A DNA stretch of 64,000 bases from Stenotrophomonas rhizophila (GTDB lineage: Bacteria > Pseudomonadota > Gammaproteobacteria > Xanthomonadales > Xanthomonadaceae): NCBI RefSeq assembly GCF_001704155.1, contig NZ_CP016294.1:3531501-3595500 (forward strand). The letters are read 5' to 3'. The notes beneath the pieces were generated by a model that was given only the letters and a program-made list of their open reading frames with translations, searched no databases and was not told the origin of the DNA. The position numbers were made by a program, and so were the translations under genes. Positions 8,843 to 18,433 of this stretch are shown here, piece after piece. Positions within the stretch are counted from its first letter, which is position 1. Each line of letters begins with the position of its first letter.

Positions 8843-9040
8843 TCAGTCGGCCAGCACGAAGACCGAACCGCAGTACGGGCACGCGGCTTCGCAGTTCGGC
8901 TCGTCTTCGATCGGCAGGTACACGCGCGGGTGCGAGTTCCACAGCGCCATCTCCGGCGTCGGGCAGCTCAGCGGCAGGTCGCTGCGGTGCACGGTGTAAC
9001 GCTTTTCGGCATTGGCGGGCGCGGTGGCGGTATGGCTCAT
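8843..9040 (-). CDS. Small zinc-finger protein (zf-CHCC type)
   Basis: 65-aa protein whose C-terminal half holds a Cys-His-Cys-Cys pattern: SCP near residue 30, SHPRVYLPI with its His, then CEAACPYCGSVF. This is the zf-CHCC family, related in fold to the mitochondrial complex I subunit NDUFS6, common in proteobacteria and of unclear bacterial function. It is first in an operon with a GT4 glycosyltransferase and an O-antigen ligase-like gene. The ATG at 9040 is the only sensible start. Confidence 0.85.
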   Translation of the reverse strand: MSHTATAPANAEKRYTVHRSDLPLSCPTPEMALWNSHPRVYLPIEDEPNCEAACPYCGSVFVLAD

Positions 9041-9365
9041 GGCGGGGCACGGAAAGGAATTGCGAGGGGCTCGATTCTAGCACCCGAGGCGCCGGGCGCG
9101 GCGCGGCCGGTTCCGTGCGGGACGCCGCCGGCAAAAGGCCGATATGCGATTTTTCCGGGTTTAGATCGAACTAATTTCACTTGCCAAGCCCGCTCCGGGT
9201 GTTGCAGGATCGGGTGCGTTCCGATCAAACACCCGATCGCATGGCCCGTCCCCCGCCGGACCTGCATCGCTTCGACTGCCTTTCCAGGCGGCCGGCGTGG
9301 TGCTGTCTGCCGAGGTCGCCGATGCGGGCTCCGCCTGCCGCCTGTCCCACCCGGGAGATCCCTGC
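9041..9365. other. Divergent intergenic region between the zinc-finger gene and the GH92 gene
   Basis: This 325-bp stretch must hold promoters for both directions. I see an AT-richer patch around 9140-9180 but no clear operator, and no open frame with a plausible protein. The GH92 ribosome site GGGAG lies at 9353-9357. Confidence 0.4.
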
Positions 9366-12300
9366 ATGACCCTGCCGCACCCCCGCCCTGCCCGCCGCGC
9401 CCTGCTTCCGCTGGCCCTCGCCCTGGCCTGCGCGCCGGTTGCCCTGCCCGTCTTCGCGCAGGGCCTGCAGACCTCCTTCGAGCCCGGCGAACCTGCCCCG
9501 CAGGCCAGCAAGGGCGGCGTGCAGGTGAAAATCGGCAAGGGCCCGGAGGCGCCGTATGCGGCCAAGCCCGGGGTGGGCTACAGCGGCCTGCGTGCCCTGC
9601 ACTACGCCAGTGCCGGCGGTACCGCCACCACTACGCTGTTCACCACCGATGTAACCATCGACGCCGACACCACGCTGTCCTGGCTGGTGCTGCCGGAGAT
9701 CGTGGGCGAGGACACGGTGGCCTCCACCTACGTTTCGCTGGACCTGGTGCTGGACGATGGCAGCCGGGTCTCGGCCAGCGCCGCGCGCGACCTGCACGGC
9801 ATTTCGCTCGGCGCCAAGGCCCAAGGGGATTCCAAGACCCTCTACCCGCAGCAGTGGGCGCACAAGTCGGTGCGCCTGGGCGATGTTGAAGCACTGCGTG
9901 GCCGTCGCGTGGTCGCCCTCGAACTGGATCTGGGCAGCGCCGCCAACGCGCCGGTGTCCGGCTGGATCGACGATGTGCGCCTGGACAGCCAGCCGCGCAC
10001 CGCCCCCGCCCGCCCGTCCGACTGGGTGCTCACCACCCGCGGCACGCAGGCCAATGGCACCTTCTCGCGCGGCAACAACTTCCCCGCCACCGCCGTGCCA
10101 CACGGGTTCAACTTCTGGACCCCGGTGACCGATGCCGGCGCGCTGAACTGGCTGTATCGCTGGAACGAACAGAACAACGCGGCCAACCGCCCGCAGCTGC
10201 AGGCACTGGCCCTGAGCCACCAGCCCAGCCCGTGGATGGGCGACCGCCAAACCTTCCAGGTGATGCCGTCGGCCACCCGTGGCGTGCCGGAAGCGGACCG
10301 CGCCAAGCGTGCGTTGTCGTTCTCGCGCGATAACGAAAGCGCGCGCCCGTACCGCTATGCGGTGCGCTTCGACAACGGCATTGCCGCCGCCATCGCGCCG
10401 ACCGACCACGCCGCGCTGTTCCAGTTTGATTTCCCCAAGGACGGCGATGCCAACCTTCTGTTCGACAATGTCGACGCGCGTGGCGGACTGACCCTGGATG
10501 CGGCCACGCAGACGCTGTCGGGCTACACCGATACGCGCAGCGGCCTGTCCAACGGCGCTACCCGCATGTACGTGGTGGCCAGCTTCGACCGGCCGTGGCG
10601 CAGCAGCGGCACCATCGCCAGCGGCCGGCCCACCGGCTACATCAAGTTCGACCCGGGCAGCGACCGTCGGGTGACCATGCGCATCGCCACCTCGCTGATC
10701 TCGGTCGAGCAGGCCCGCCACAACCTGGCGCTGGAACTGGCTGCTGAAGACACGCTCGCTACCGTCGCCGCCCGCGCACAGGACGCCTGGGACCAGCGCC
10801 TGGCCCGCTTCGACATCGGCCAGGCCAGCGACGACCAGAAGACCACGCTGTATTCCAGCCTGTACCGCCTGTACCTGTACCCGAATTCCGGGTTCGAGAA
10901 TGCCGGTACCGCTGCCGCCCCGGACTGGCGTTACGCCAGCCAGGCCAGCGCCGCCGACGACAACACCGATGGCAGCGCGGTGCGCAGCTTCGCACCGATC
11001 CGCGATGGCAAGGTGTACGTCAACAACGGCTTCTGGGACACCTTCCGCACCACCTGGCCGGCGTATGCACTGTTCACCCCGGACGATGCCGGGCAGCTGG
11101 TGCAGGGCTTCCTGGAGCAGTACCGCGCCGGTGGCTGGGTGGCGCGCTGGTCCTCGCCGGGCTATGCCGACCTGATGGTGGGCACCAGTTCGGACGTGGC
11201 CTTCGCCGATGCCTACCTCAAGGGCATCAAGGGCTTCGATCCGGATGAGGCCTACCAGGCCGCCTTGAAGAACGCCACCGTGGTGCCGCCGGACCGCCAT
11301 GTCGGCCGCAAGGGCATGGATAAATCCACCTTCCGTGGCTACGCCAGCGCCGACGTGCACGAAGGCATGTCGTGGACGATGGAAGGCGCGCTCAACGACT
11401 TCGGCATCGCCAACATGGCCACCGTGCTGGCGAAAACCGCCGGCAGCCCGGCCGCACGCGAGCGCTACAGCACCGAAGCGGCGTATTTCCGCGCCCGCGC
11501 CGGCACCTACGCCACCGTGTTCGACCCGGCCGCCGGCTTCTTCCAGGGCCGCAAGGACGATGGCAGCTGGCGCGTGGCTGCGAAGGACTACGATGCGCGC
11601 GTGTGGGGCCACGATTACACCGAATCCAACGGCTGGACGTTCGCCTTCACCGCCGCGCACGATGGCGAAGGCCTGGCCGGCCTGTACGGTGGCCGCGAAA
11701 AGCTGGCTGAAAAATTGGATACGTTCTTCAGCACCCCGGAAACCGCCGACCCGGAATTCTCCGGTTCCTACGGCGGCACCATCCATGAAATGACCGAAGC
11801 GCGCGATGTGCGCATGGGCATGTACGCGCACAGCAACCAGCCCTCGCACCACATTCCGTGGATGTACCTGTACGCCGGGCAGCCGTGGAAGACCCAGCAG
11901 CACGTCCGCGAGATCCTGTCGCGGCTGTACGTGGGCAGCGAGATCGGCCAGGGCTACCCGGGCGATGAGGACAACGGCGAAACCTCGGCGTGGTACGTGC
12001 TGGCCTCGCTGGGCCTGTACCCGCTGCGCATGGGTTCGCCGGAATATGTGATCGGCTCGCCGGCCTTCAGGCATGCCAAGGTGGAACTGCAGGGCGGCGC
12101 GGTGCTGACCGTGAATGCCCCGGAAAATTCGGACCGCAACGTCTACGTGCAGTCGCTGAAGATCAACGGCCAACCGTGGACCAGGACCTGGGTGCCGCAT
12201 GAGGTGATTGCCAAGGGCGCCACGCTGGACTTCGAGATGGGTCCGGCGCCGTCCAGGTGGGGCACCGGGCCGGACGATGCGCCGCGCTCGTTGACCGCGC

Positions 12301-12716
12301 GCGGTGAACGCCCGGCGATTCTGCATGACCTGCTGGGCAGCGGCGCGCGTGCGCAGCTGGACGATGGGAAGGTGCTGGCGGCGCTGACCGATGATGACGC
12401 CGGCACCGTGGTGCCGTTCGGCGGCAAGGGCAGCGTGGTGTTCACCGGGGTGTCTGACGGCACGCCGTCGATGTACACCCTGACCAGCGGCAATGCGCCG
12501 ATCCGAGGTGGCAAGTGGACCCTGGAAGCGCGCACGACCGGCGGCAGCTGGGTCACGCTGGACCAGCGCAGCGGTGAAACGTTCGAGTGGCAGCAGCAGA
12601 CCCGTCCCTTCCGGATCGCCAAGCCGGGCCGTTATGCCGAGTACCGGTTGCGGATTGAAGGGCCGGGGCGGATGCAGCTGGCGGAAGTGGAGCTGCTGGC
12701 GCCGGCCGCACCGTGA
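9366..12716 (+). CDS. Secreted GH92-family alpha-mannosidase
   Basis: Exported glycoside hydrolase predicted to cut alpha-mannosidic linkages (alpha-1,2 is the commonest GH92 activity) in mannans or N-glycans. 1116 aa from the ATG with GGGAG 8 nt upstream; signal peptide to about residue 31 (PVFA-QGL). Residues about 35-215 form an extra beta-sandwich-like domain (GWIDDVRLD). The GH92 N-domain begins near 218 with FSRGNNFPATAVPHGFNFW, and the (alpha/alpha)6 catalytic domain contains HSNQPSHHIPW (about 821) and GDEDNGETSAWY (about 866), the family calcium/catalytic signature. The last 120 residues look like a discoidin-type module. Typical family members have about 750 residues, so this one carries modules at both ends. 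It stands alone between divergent and convergent neighbours. Confidence 0.93.
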   Translation: MTLPHPRPARRALLPLALALACAPVALPVFAQGLQTSFEPGEPAPQASKGGVQVKIGKGPEAPYAAKPGVGYSGLRALHYASAGGTATTTLFTTDVTIDADTTLSWLVLPEIVGEDTVASTYVSLDLVLDDGSRVSASAARDLHGISLGAKAQGDSKTLYPQQWAHKSVRLGDVEALRGRRVVALELDLGSAANAPVSGWIDDVRLDSQPRTAPARPSDWVLTTRGTQANGTFSRGNNFPATAVPHGFNFWTPVTDAGALNWLYRWNEQNNAANRPQLQALALSHQPSPWMGDRQTFQVMPSATRGVPEADRAKRALSFSRDNESARPYRYAVRFDNGIAAAIAPTDHAALFQFDFPKDGDANLLFDNVDARGGLTLDAATQTLSGYTDTRSGLSNGATRMYVVASFDRPWRSSGTIASGRPTGYIKFDPGSDRRVTMRIATSLISVEQARHNLALELAAEDTLATVAARAQDAWDQRLARFDIGQASDDQKTTLYSSLYRLYLYPNSGFENAGTAAAPDWRYASQASAADDNTDGSAVRSFAPIRDGKVYVNNGFWDTFRTTWPAYALFTPDDAGQLVQGFLEQYRAGGWVARWSSPGYADLMVGTSSDVAFADAYLKGIKGFDPDEAYQAALKNATVVPPDRHVGRKGMDKSTFRGYASADVHEGMSWTMEGALNDFGIANMATVLAKTAGSPAARERYSTEAAYFRARAGTYATVFDPAAGFFQGRKDDGSWRVAAKDYDARVWGHDYTESNGWTFAFTAAHDGEGLAGLYGGREKLAEKLDTFFSTPETADPEFSGSYGGTIHEMTEARDVRMGMYAHSNQPSHHIPWMYLYAGQPWKTQQHVREILSRLYVGSEIGQGYPGDEDNGETSAWYVLASLGLYPLRMGSPEYVIGSPAFRHAKVELQGGAVLTVNAPENSDRNVYVQSLKINGQPWTRTWVPHEVIAKGATLDFEMGPAPSRWGTGPDDAPRSLTARGERPAILHDLLGSGARAQLDDGKVLAALTDDDAGTVVPFGGKGSVVFTGVSDGTPSMYTLTSGNAPIRGGKWTLEARTTGGSWVTLDQRSGETFEWQQQTRPFRIAKPGRYAEYRLRIEGPGRMQLAEVELLAPAAP

Positions 12717-12718
12717 AG

Positions 12719-12746
12719 AAAAGGGGGTGCAATGCGCCCCCTTTTC
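12719..12746 (+). terminator. Intrinsic terminator after the GH92 gene
   Basis: AAAAGGGGG (12719-12727) pairs with CCCCCTTTT (12737-12745), with a few further pairs toward a short loop. It lies 2 nt after the stop codon. The paired T-run makes it a good rho-independent terminator. Confidence 0.85.
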
Positions 12747-12977
12747 GGTTTACCTGCCGCGTACAAGACCCGCATACAACGCGAACAACTGCTTGAAGTA
12801 CCGCTTTGCAGGACGAGTGCGCATGGCGCTGTTCCAGAGGGGGGGGAAGTGGTCGGGCCCAGGGTGGCGGGGTCCAGCGGACCACCGCCACGGCCGGGCC
12901 GCGTGGGGGTATTTGGCCCGATGGAGGTTGCAGGCCGGTGACGCCGGGACTGCGGCGATGTTGCCGACCCCGGAAAC
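12747..12977. other. Non-coding stretch between two terminators
   Basis: No gene can be supported here. It holds a run of eight G at 12839-12846 and short GC-rich inverted segments. It lies between the GH92 and maeB terminators, so it is probably untranscribed spacer or decayed sequence. Confidence 0.4.
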
Positions 12978-13016
12978 GAAAAAGGGATCGGTGCGCTGCA
13001 CCGATCCCTCTCTTTT
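12978..13016. terminator. Strong terminator downstream of maeB
   Basis: A perfect 12-bp stem, AGGGATCGGTGC (12983-12994) with GCACCGATCCCT (12998-13009), has a 3-nt loop. On the minus strand it is followed by T-rich sequence (TTTTTCGTTT), fitting termination of maeB. CTCTTTT on the other side could also serve plus-strand transcripts. Confidence 0.88.
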
Positions 13017-13018
13017 GC

Positions 13019-13043
13019 CTACCGACTAACAGTCGGTAGCTAC
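13019..13043 (-). repeat. GTAG-type REP-like palindrome
   Basis: CTACCGACT (13019-13027) and AGTCGGTAG (13031-13039) form a 9-bp stem with loop AAC. Read on the minus strand it opens with GTAG followed by the palindrome, the layout of the GTAG REP family known from S. maltophilia. It lies between the maeB stop and its terminator. Confidence 0.6.
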
Positions 13044-13057
13044 CAGGTATCCAACCC

Positions 13058-15346
13058 TCAGGCCTTTTCCGCCTCGAGTTGTTTCCGGATTTGCGCATCC
13101 ACCGCGGCAATGGCGGTCATGTTGAGCACGCGGCGCGAGGTCGCGCTGGTGGTCAAAATGTGCGCCGGCTTGGCCACGCCCATCAGGATCGGGCCGATCG
13201 CCACGCCGTCGGTGAACACGCGAACCAGGTTGTAGGCGATGTTGGCCGCTTCCAGGTTGGGCAGCACGAACAGGTTGGCGCGGCCCTTCAGCGTGCTGTC
13301 GGGCAGCAGCTTCTGGCGCAGCGCTTCATCCCACGCGGTATCGCCCTGCATTTCACCGTCCACGTTCAGACGCGGGTTGCGCTTGAGCAGCAGCTCGCGC
13401 ACGGTGCGCATCTTCAGCGCGTCCTTGGAATCGTGGCTGCCGAAGTTGGAGTGCGACAGCAGCGCCACCTTCGGCTCGATCCCGAACAGCTTCATGCGGT
13501 AGGCCGCCTGCAGCGTGGCTTCGCAGATCTGCTCGGCCGTGGGGTCTTCCTGCACGTGCGTGTCCACGAAGAAGAACACGCCCTGCTGGTTGATCACACC
13601 GGTCATGGCCGAGGTCGAGGTGACCTTCGATTCCAGCGGCAGGACGCTACGCACGTAGCCCAGTTTCTTGTGGAAGCGGCCCACCACGCCGGTGAGCAGC
13701 GCATCGGCTTCGCCGCGTGCCACCATCACCGCCGCGATCAAGGTCGGACGCGAGCGCATCAGGTTCTTGGCCGCCGCCACCGTCACGCCGCGACGGCCGG
13801 TGAGGTTGTGGTAGTACTGCCAGTAGTCGTTGAAACGCGGATCGTCGTTGATATTGGTGACGTCGAAATCAACGCCGGCCTTCATGCGCAGGCCCATGCG
13901 CTCGATGCGCGATTCGATCACGTCCGGGCGGCCGATCAGGATCGGGAAGGCCAGGCCTTCGTCGACCACGTTCTGCACCGCGCGCAGCACCACTTCTTCT
14001 TCGCCTTCGGCGTACACCACGCGCTGCTTATCGGCGCGCGCGCGGTCGTACACCGGCTTCATCATCAGGCTGGTGCGGTAGACGAACTGGGCCAGCTTCT
14101 CGCGGTAGGCACCCATATCGGCCACCGGGCGGGTGGCCACGCCCGAATCCATCGCGGCCTGCGCCACGGCGGCCGACAGCTCCACCAGCAGGCGGCGGTC
14201 GAACGGGCGCGGAATCAGGTAGTCGCGGCCGAAGCTCGGGGTGTCATCGCCATAGGCCGAACCCAGGTCGCTGGCTTCGCGGCGCGCCATCGCAGCGATC
14301 GCGTGCACGCAGGCGATCTTCATTTCTTCGTTGATCGCCGTGGCGCCCACGTCCAGCGCACCGCGGAACAGGTACGGGAAGCAGAGCACGTTGTTGATCT
14401 GGTTCGGGTAGTCCGAACGGCCGGTGCCGATCAGCGCATCCGGGCGCACTGCGCGCGCCACTTCCGGCATGATTTCCGGGGTGGGGTTGGCCAGCGCGAA
14501 GATCACCGGGTCCTTGGCCATGGTCTTGACCATGTCCGCGGTGAGGATGCCCGGCGCCGACAGGCCCAGGAAGATATCGGCGCCATCGACGATCTCGGCC
14601 AGCGTGCGCTTGTCCGTATCACGGGCATAGCGCTTCTTTTCCGGGTCCAGGTCGGCACGGCCGGTATGGATCACACCTTCGCGGTCGAACGCCAGGATGT
14701 TTTCCGGCTTCAGGCCCAGCGAGACCAGCATGTTCACGCACGACACACCGGCGGCGCCCATGCCGGTGGTGGCCAGCTTCACTTCTTCGATCTTCTTGCC
14801 GGTGACGACCATGGCGTTGAGCACCGCGGCGCCGACGATGATCGCCGTGCCGTGCTGGTCGTCATGGAACACCGGGATGTTCATCCGCTCGCGCAGCTTG
14901 CGCTCCACGATGAAGCACTCCGGCGCCTTGATGTCTTCCAGGTTGATGCCGCCGAAGGTCGGCTCCAGCGAGGCGATGATGTCGACCAGCTTGTCCGGGT
15001 CGTTTTCATTGATCTCGATGTCGAACACATCGATACCGGCAAACTTCTGGAACAGCACGCCCTTGCCTTCCATCACCGGCTTGCCGGCCAGCGGGCCGAT
15101 GTTGCCCAGGCCCAGCACGGCGGTGCCGTTGGAGATCACGGCCACCAGGTTGCCACGGGCGGTGAGCTCGCTGGCCTGCTGCGGGTCGGCCAGGATGGCT
15201 TCGCAGGCGTGGGCCACGCCCGGCGAATAGGCCAACGACAGGTCGCGCTGGGTCAGCATCGGCTTGGTCGCCGTGACCTTGATCTTGCCCGGCGGCGACA
15301 TGCGGTGATAGTCGAGGGCGGCCTGTTTGAAATCTTCGTTGGACAT
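13058..15346 (-). CDS. maeB: NADP-dependent malic enzyme with C-terminal phosphotransacetylase-like domain
   Basis: Converts malate to pyruvate and CO2 with NADP+ reduction, feeding gluconeogenic growth and NADPH supply; cytosolic. At 762 aa it has the standard MaeB length. Malic N-domain about 15-150 ([33 protein letters not shown]), NAD(P)-binding domain about 160-400 with VGAAVLNAM and [15 protein letters not shown], and a PTA-like domain about 425-760 usually regarded as regulatory (acetyl-CoA sensing). It sits next to dctA on the same strand, so uptake and use of C4-dicarboxylates are neighbours, though the 254-bp gap suggests separate promoters. Confidence 0.97.
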   Translation of the reverse strand: MSNEDFKQAALDYHRMSPPGKIKVTATKPMLTQRDLSLAYSPGVAHACEAILADPQQASELTARGNLVAVISNGTAVLGLGNIGPLAGKPVMEGKGVLFQKFAGIDVFDIEINENDPDKLVDIIASLEPTFGGINLEDIKAPECFIVERKLRERMNIPVFHDDQHGTAIIVGAAVLNAMVVTGKKIEEVKLATTGMGAAGVSCVNMLVSLGLKPENILAFDREGVIHTGRADLDPEKKRYARDTDKRTLAEIVDGADIFLGLSAPGILTADMVKTMAKDPVIFALANPTPEIMPEVARAVRPDALIGTGRSDYPNQINNVLCFPYLFRGALDVGATAINEEMKIACVHAIAAMARREASDLGSAYGDDTPSFGRDYLIPRPFDRRLLVELSAAVAQAAMDSGVATRPVADMGAYREKLAQFVYRTSLMMKPVYDRARADKQRVVYAEGEEEVVLRAVQNVVDEGLAFPILIGRPDVIESRIERMGLRMKAGVDFDVTNINDDPRFNDYWQYYHNLTGRRGVTVAAAKNLMRSRPTLIAAVMVARGEADALLTGVVGRFHKKLGYVRSVLPLESKVTSTSAMTGVINQQGVFFFVDTHVQEDPTAEQICEATLQAAYRMKLFGIEPKVALLSHSNFGSHDSKDALKMRTVRELLLKRNPRLNVDGEMQGDTAWDEALRQKLLPDSTLKGRANLFVLPNLEAANIAYNLVRVFTDGVAIGPILMGVAKPAHILTTSATSRRVLNMTAIAAVDAQIRKQLEAEKA

Positions 15347-15600
15347 CGCTTTCTGCAGATGAATGGGCGAGAGGAACAGGGGATCATACCCCCGTTGGCG
15401 GTGTTGGACCTGTCGCTACGCTGTCGCGATCATGCTGCGACCGCACATCAGGCAGGCCGTGCGCCGGCGTATGCCACGCCAGCCTGACGGGCTCCGATGA
15501 CAACTTACATCACCGGAAACCCCTATGAAAAAGCAGGCCGTGCCGCCCAAGGGGGGGACAGCACGGACCTGCTGCACACACATCAGGGGGAGGGGCGTGT

Positions 15601-16950
15601 TCAGTGCGCCGGGGCGGTCAGCGGCGACGGCAGGTCGTCGGTGGCCAGCGGCGGCAGCTCGGCCTCGCGGCCATCCAGGGCCAGCGCCAGGCGGTTGCGG
15701 TCCAGCGCGCCTTCCCAGCGCGACACCACCACCGTGGCCACCGCATTGCCGATGAAGTTGGTCAGCGAGCGGCATTCGCTCATGAAGCGGTCTACGCCCA
15801 GGATCAGCGCCATGCCGGCCACCGGCACTTCCGGCACCACCGCCAGGGTGGCGGCCAGGGTGATGAAGCCCGCCCCGGTCACGCCCGCAGCGCCCTTGGA
15901 GCTGAGCATCGCCACCAGCAGCAGCGCGATCTGGTGGCCCAAGGTCAGTTCGGTATTGGTGGCCTGGGCGATGAACAGCGCGGCCAGGGTCATGTAGATG
16001 TTGGTGCCGTCCAGGTTGAACGAGTAGCCCGTGGGGACCACAAGGCCCACCACCGACTTGCTGCAGCCGGCCTTTTCCATCTTTTCCATCAGCGACGGCA
16101 GCGCCGATTCCGAGGACGAGGTGCCCAGCACCAGCAGCAGTTCGGCCTTCAGGTAGCGGGCCAGCTTGAACACCGAGAACCCGCACAGGCGGCAGACCAC
16201 GCCCAGGATGACCGCCACGAACAGGAACGCGGTGAGGTAGAACGAACCCACCAGCCAGGCCAGGTTGATCAGCGAGCCCACCCCGTACTTGCCGATGGTG
16301 AAGGCGATGGCACCGAACGCACCGATCGGCGCGGCCTTCATCAGGATGTGGACCAGGCGGAACACCGGGGCGGTCAGCGCCTCCAGGAAGGTCAGCACCG
16401 GGCGGCCGCGCTCACCCACCAGGGCCAGCGAAATGCCGAACAGCACCGCCACGAACAGCACCTGCAGGATATTGCCATCCACGAAGGCGCTGACCAGCGT
16501 GGCCGGGATGATGTCCATGACGAAGCCGGTGAGGGTCAGCTCGTGGGATTTTTCCACGTAGCTGTGCACCGCCGTCTGGTCCAGGTCGGCCGGGTTGATG
16601 TTCATGCCGGCGCCGGGCTGCACCACGTGCGCCACCACCATGCCCACGATCAGCGCCAGGGTGGAGAAGAACAGGAAGTAGGCCATCGACTTGGCGAACA
16701 CCCGACCCACGGTGCGCAGGTGGGTCATGCCGGCGATGCCGGTGACGATGGTCAGGAAGATCACCGGGGCGATGATCATCTTCACCAGCTTGATGAAGCC
16801 ATCGCCCAGCGGCTTGAGCGATTCGGCGAAGGCCGGCTCGTAATGGCCAAGGATGGCGCCCAGCACGATCGCCACCACCACCTGGAAATACAGCTGGCGG
16901 TAGAACGGCAACGGCTTGGCTGCAAGCGGGGCAGCGGTGGGAACGTGCAT
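15601..16950 (-). CDS. dctA: C4-dicarboxylate transporter DctA
   Basis: Inner-membrane symporter (DAACS family) importing succinate, fumarate and malate with protons or sodium. 449 aa from the ATG at 16950, which has GGAG 6 nt upstream; an earlier in-frame ATG lacks such a site. Family signatures are present: the serine-rich hairpin [25 protein letters not shown] (the NMDGT motif), [14 protein letters not shown], and [20 protein letters not shown] lining the binding site. It diverges from an OprP-type porin across 260 bp and lies near a CACHE-type hybrid kinase that may control it (inference). Confidence 0.97.
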   Translation of the reverse strand: MHVPTAAPLAAKPLPFYRQLYFQVVVAIVLGAILGHYEPAFAESLKPLGDGFIKLVKMIIAPVIFLTIVTGIAGMTHLRTVGRVFAKSMAYFLFFSTLALIVGMVVAHVVQPGAGMNINPADLDQTAVHSYVEKSHELTLTGFVMDIIPATLVSAFVDGNILQVLFVAVLFGISLALVGERGRPVLTFLEALTAPVFRLVHILMKAAPIGAFGAIAFTIGKYGVGSLINLAWLVGSFYLTAFLFVAVILGVVCRLCGFSVFKLARYLKAELLLVLGTSSSESALPSLMEKMEKAGCSKSVVGLVVPTGYSFNLDGTNIYMTLAALFIAQATNTELTLGHQIALLLVAMLSSKGAAGVTGAGFITLAATLAVVPEVPVAGMALILGVDRFMSECRSLTNFIGNAVATVVVSRWEGALDRNRLALALDGREAELPPLATDDLPSPLTAPAH

Positions 16951-17210
16951 GGGAAACTCCGGCAGTGTCACGGGGATGCCGGCCGCAGGCGGCGGCATCG
17001 GGCGTGGTCTTTTTACGCCCGCTGCATCGCCACGCAGATAACCTATTGGTACTAGCCCCCCTGTTCAGCCAAGCCCAGTGCCTACACTGCACGGGCACCG
17101 CGCCCCCACGGCGGCGGGTGGCCGTGTCGTTCCGGGCCTTGTGGCCCAACAGTTTTCCCGCTCGCGGCCGTTGTTGTTCTGCCCCACTTTTTAGAAGCCA
17201 GACCATATCC

Positions 17211-18377
17211 ATGCGCCTGACCCCCCTGTTTATCGCCCTCACCGCCCTGTCCGCCCCCCTCGCCGCGTCCGCCGCGGACTGGGACAACTGGCCGACCAAG
17301 GTGTCCTTCAGCGACGGCACCGAACTGGCCGCCACTGCCAACATCGCCTATGACCTCAACGACTTCTCCGGCGCCGACGCGTTCGAAGATGACGATGCGG
17401 TACGCCGCAAGGAGTTCGGCGCGACCCTGAAGAAGAAGGGCGTGTACGACGCGATGGTGTACTACGACTTCCAGGCCGACACCTGGCTGGACGTGTTCTT
17501 CCGCTTCGAGAGCAAGGCCGTGTTCGGCAAGGACATCGGCCGCTTCCGCTTCGGCTACATGAAGACCCCGGTCGGCCTGGATTCCAACACCTCCTCGCGC
17601 GCCGGCAGCTTCGTGGAAACCGCCCTGCCCGTGCAGGCCTTCTACGCCGGCCGCCGCACCGGTGCCGAGTGGGTGCTGGAGCGCCCGCAGTACCTGATGC
17701 AGGTCGGCGCCTATGGCGGCAAGGACCTGCAGGGTGACAACCCCGGCACCACCCAGGCCGTGCGCGGCGTGTGGACCCCGGTGAAGGCACCGGGCGATGT
17801 GATCCACCTGGGCCTGGCCTATTCGCAGGAAAACCCGCGCGGCTACCGCGACGGCCGCGATGTGCACTTCAATGCCAGCGCCCGCCTGCGCGCGCGCCCG
17901 GAAGCCGGCCTGACCGACATCCGCCTGGTGGACTCGGGCTCGTTGGTCACCGCCGACCAGATCCGCCGCACCGGCCTGGAGGGCATCTACATCCATGGCC
18001 CGTTCTCGGTGCAGGCCGAAGCGCTGCGCACCACCGTCACCCGTGATGGCAAGCCGGATTACACCGGTGATGGCCAGTACGTGATGGGCAGCTGGATCGT
18101 CACCGGCGAATCGCGCCCGTACAGCGCCGGCGCCGTGGCCAACGTGAAGCCGGCGCACGATTACGGCGCGGTGGAACTGCTGGCCCGTTACAGCCGCATC
18201 GACCTGGACGACGCCGACGTGTTCGGTGGCCGCCAGCACGACTGGACCGTGGGCGCCAACTGGTACCTGACCAGCCACTTCAAGTTCCAGGCGAACTACG
18301 TGTGGGCCGATGCGAGCCGCCGTGGCGTGCGGACCAAGCCGGAGATCTTCGAGCTTCGGGCGCAGGTTCACTTCTGA
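17211..18377 (+). CDS. OprO/OprP-family outer-membrane porin
   Basis: Trimeric beta-barrel porin of the phosphate-selective porin O/P family; the substrate here is more likely an organic anion given its neighbour dctA (inference). 388 aa, with a signal peptide cleaved at AASA-ADW (after residue 21), alternating amphipathic strands throughout and a C-terminal Phe (RAQVHF), the usual signal for barrel assembly. Family blocks include RRKEFGATLKKKGVYDAMVYYD and TVGANWYLTSHFKFQANYVW. The ATG at 17211 has only a weak ribosome site. A second porin of the same family lies at 27.8 kb beside a citrate-type transporter. Confidence 0.92.
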   Translation: MRLTPLFIALTALSAPLAASAADWDNWPTKVSFSDGTELAATANIAYDLNDFSGADAFEDDDAVRRKEFGATLKKKGVYDAMVYYDFQADTWLDVFFRFESKAVFGKDIGRFRFGYMKTPVGLDSNTSSRAGSFVETALPVQAFYAGRRTGAEWVLERPQYLMQVGAYGGKDLQGDNPGTTQAVRGVWTPVKAPGDVIHLGLAYSQENPRGYRDGRDVHFNASARLRARPEAGLTDIRLVDSGSLVTADQIRRTGLEGIYIHGPFSVQAEALRTTVTRDGKPDYTGDGQYVMGSWIVTGESRPYSAGAVANVKPAHDYGAVELLARYSRIDLDDADVFGGRQHDWTVGANWYLTSHFKFQANYVWADASRRGVRTKPEIFELRAQVHF

Positions 18378-18384
18378 TGTTCAA

Positions 18385-18413
18385 CGGCGGGTGCGTGCAA
18401 CGCGCACCCGCCG
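18385..18413. terminator. GC-rich hairpin between porin and hybrid kinase
   Basis: CGGCGGGTGCG (18385-18395) pairs perfectly over 11 bp with CGCACCCGCCG (18403-18413). There is no T-run, so it may be a weak terminator, an attenuator or an mRNA-stabilising end rather than a full stop. Confidence 0.4.
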
Positions 18414-18433
18414 GCACGCCGTAAACTGACGCC

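Noticed and set aside
12839..12846. Run of eight G (and runs of eight C at 22784 and seven G near 15545) as phase-variation tracts
   Set aside because: None lies in a coding region or within a recognisable promoter spacer, so slippage would have no evident effect.
12747..12977. Small genes between the GH92 gene and maeB
   Set aside because: Several short frames exist but none has a ribosome site or protein-like composition, and the stretch lies between two terminators.
13079..17055. Long plus-strand open frames opposite maeB and dctA
   Set aside because: They mirror the GC-skewed third positions of the real minus-strand genes, and the translations (His/Gln/Arg-rich) match no protein type.
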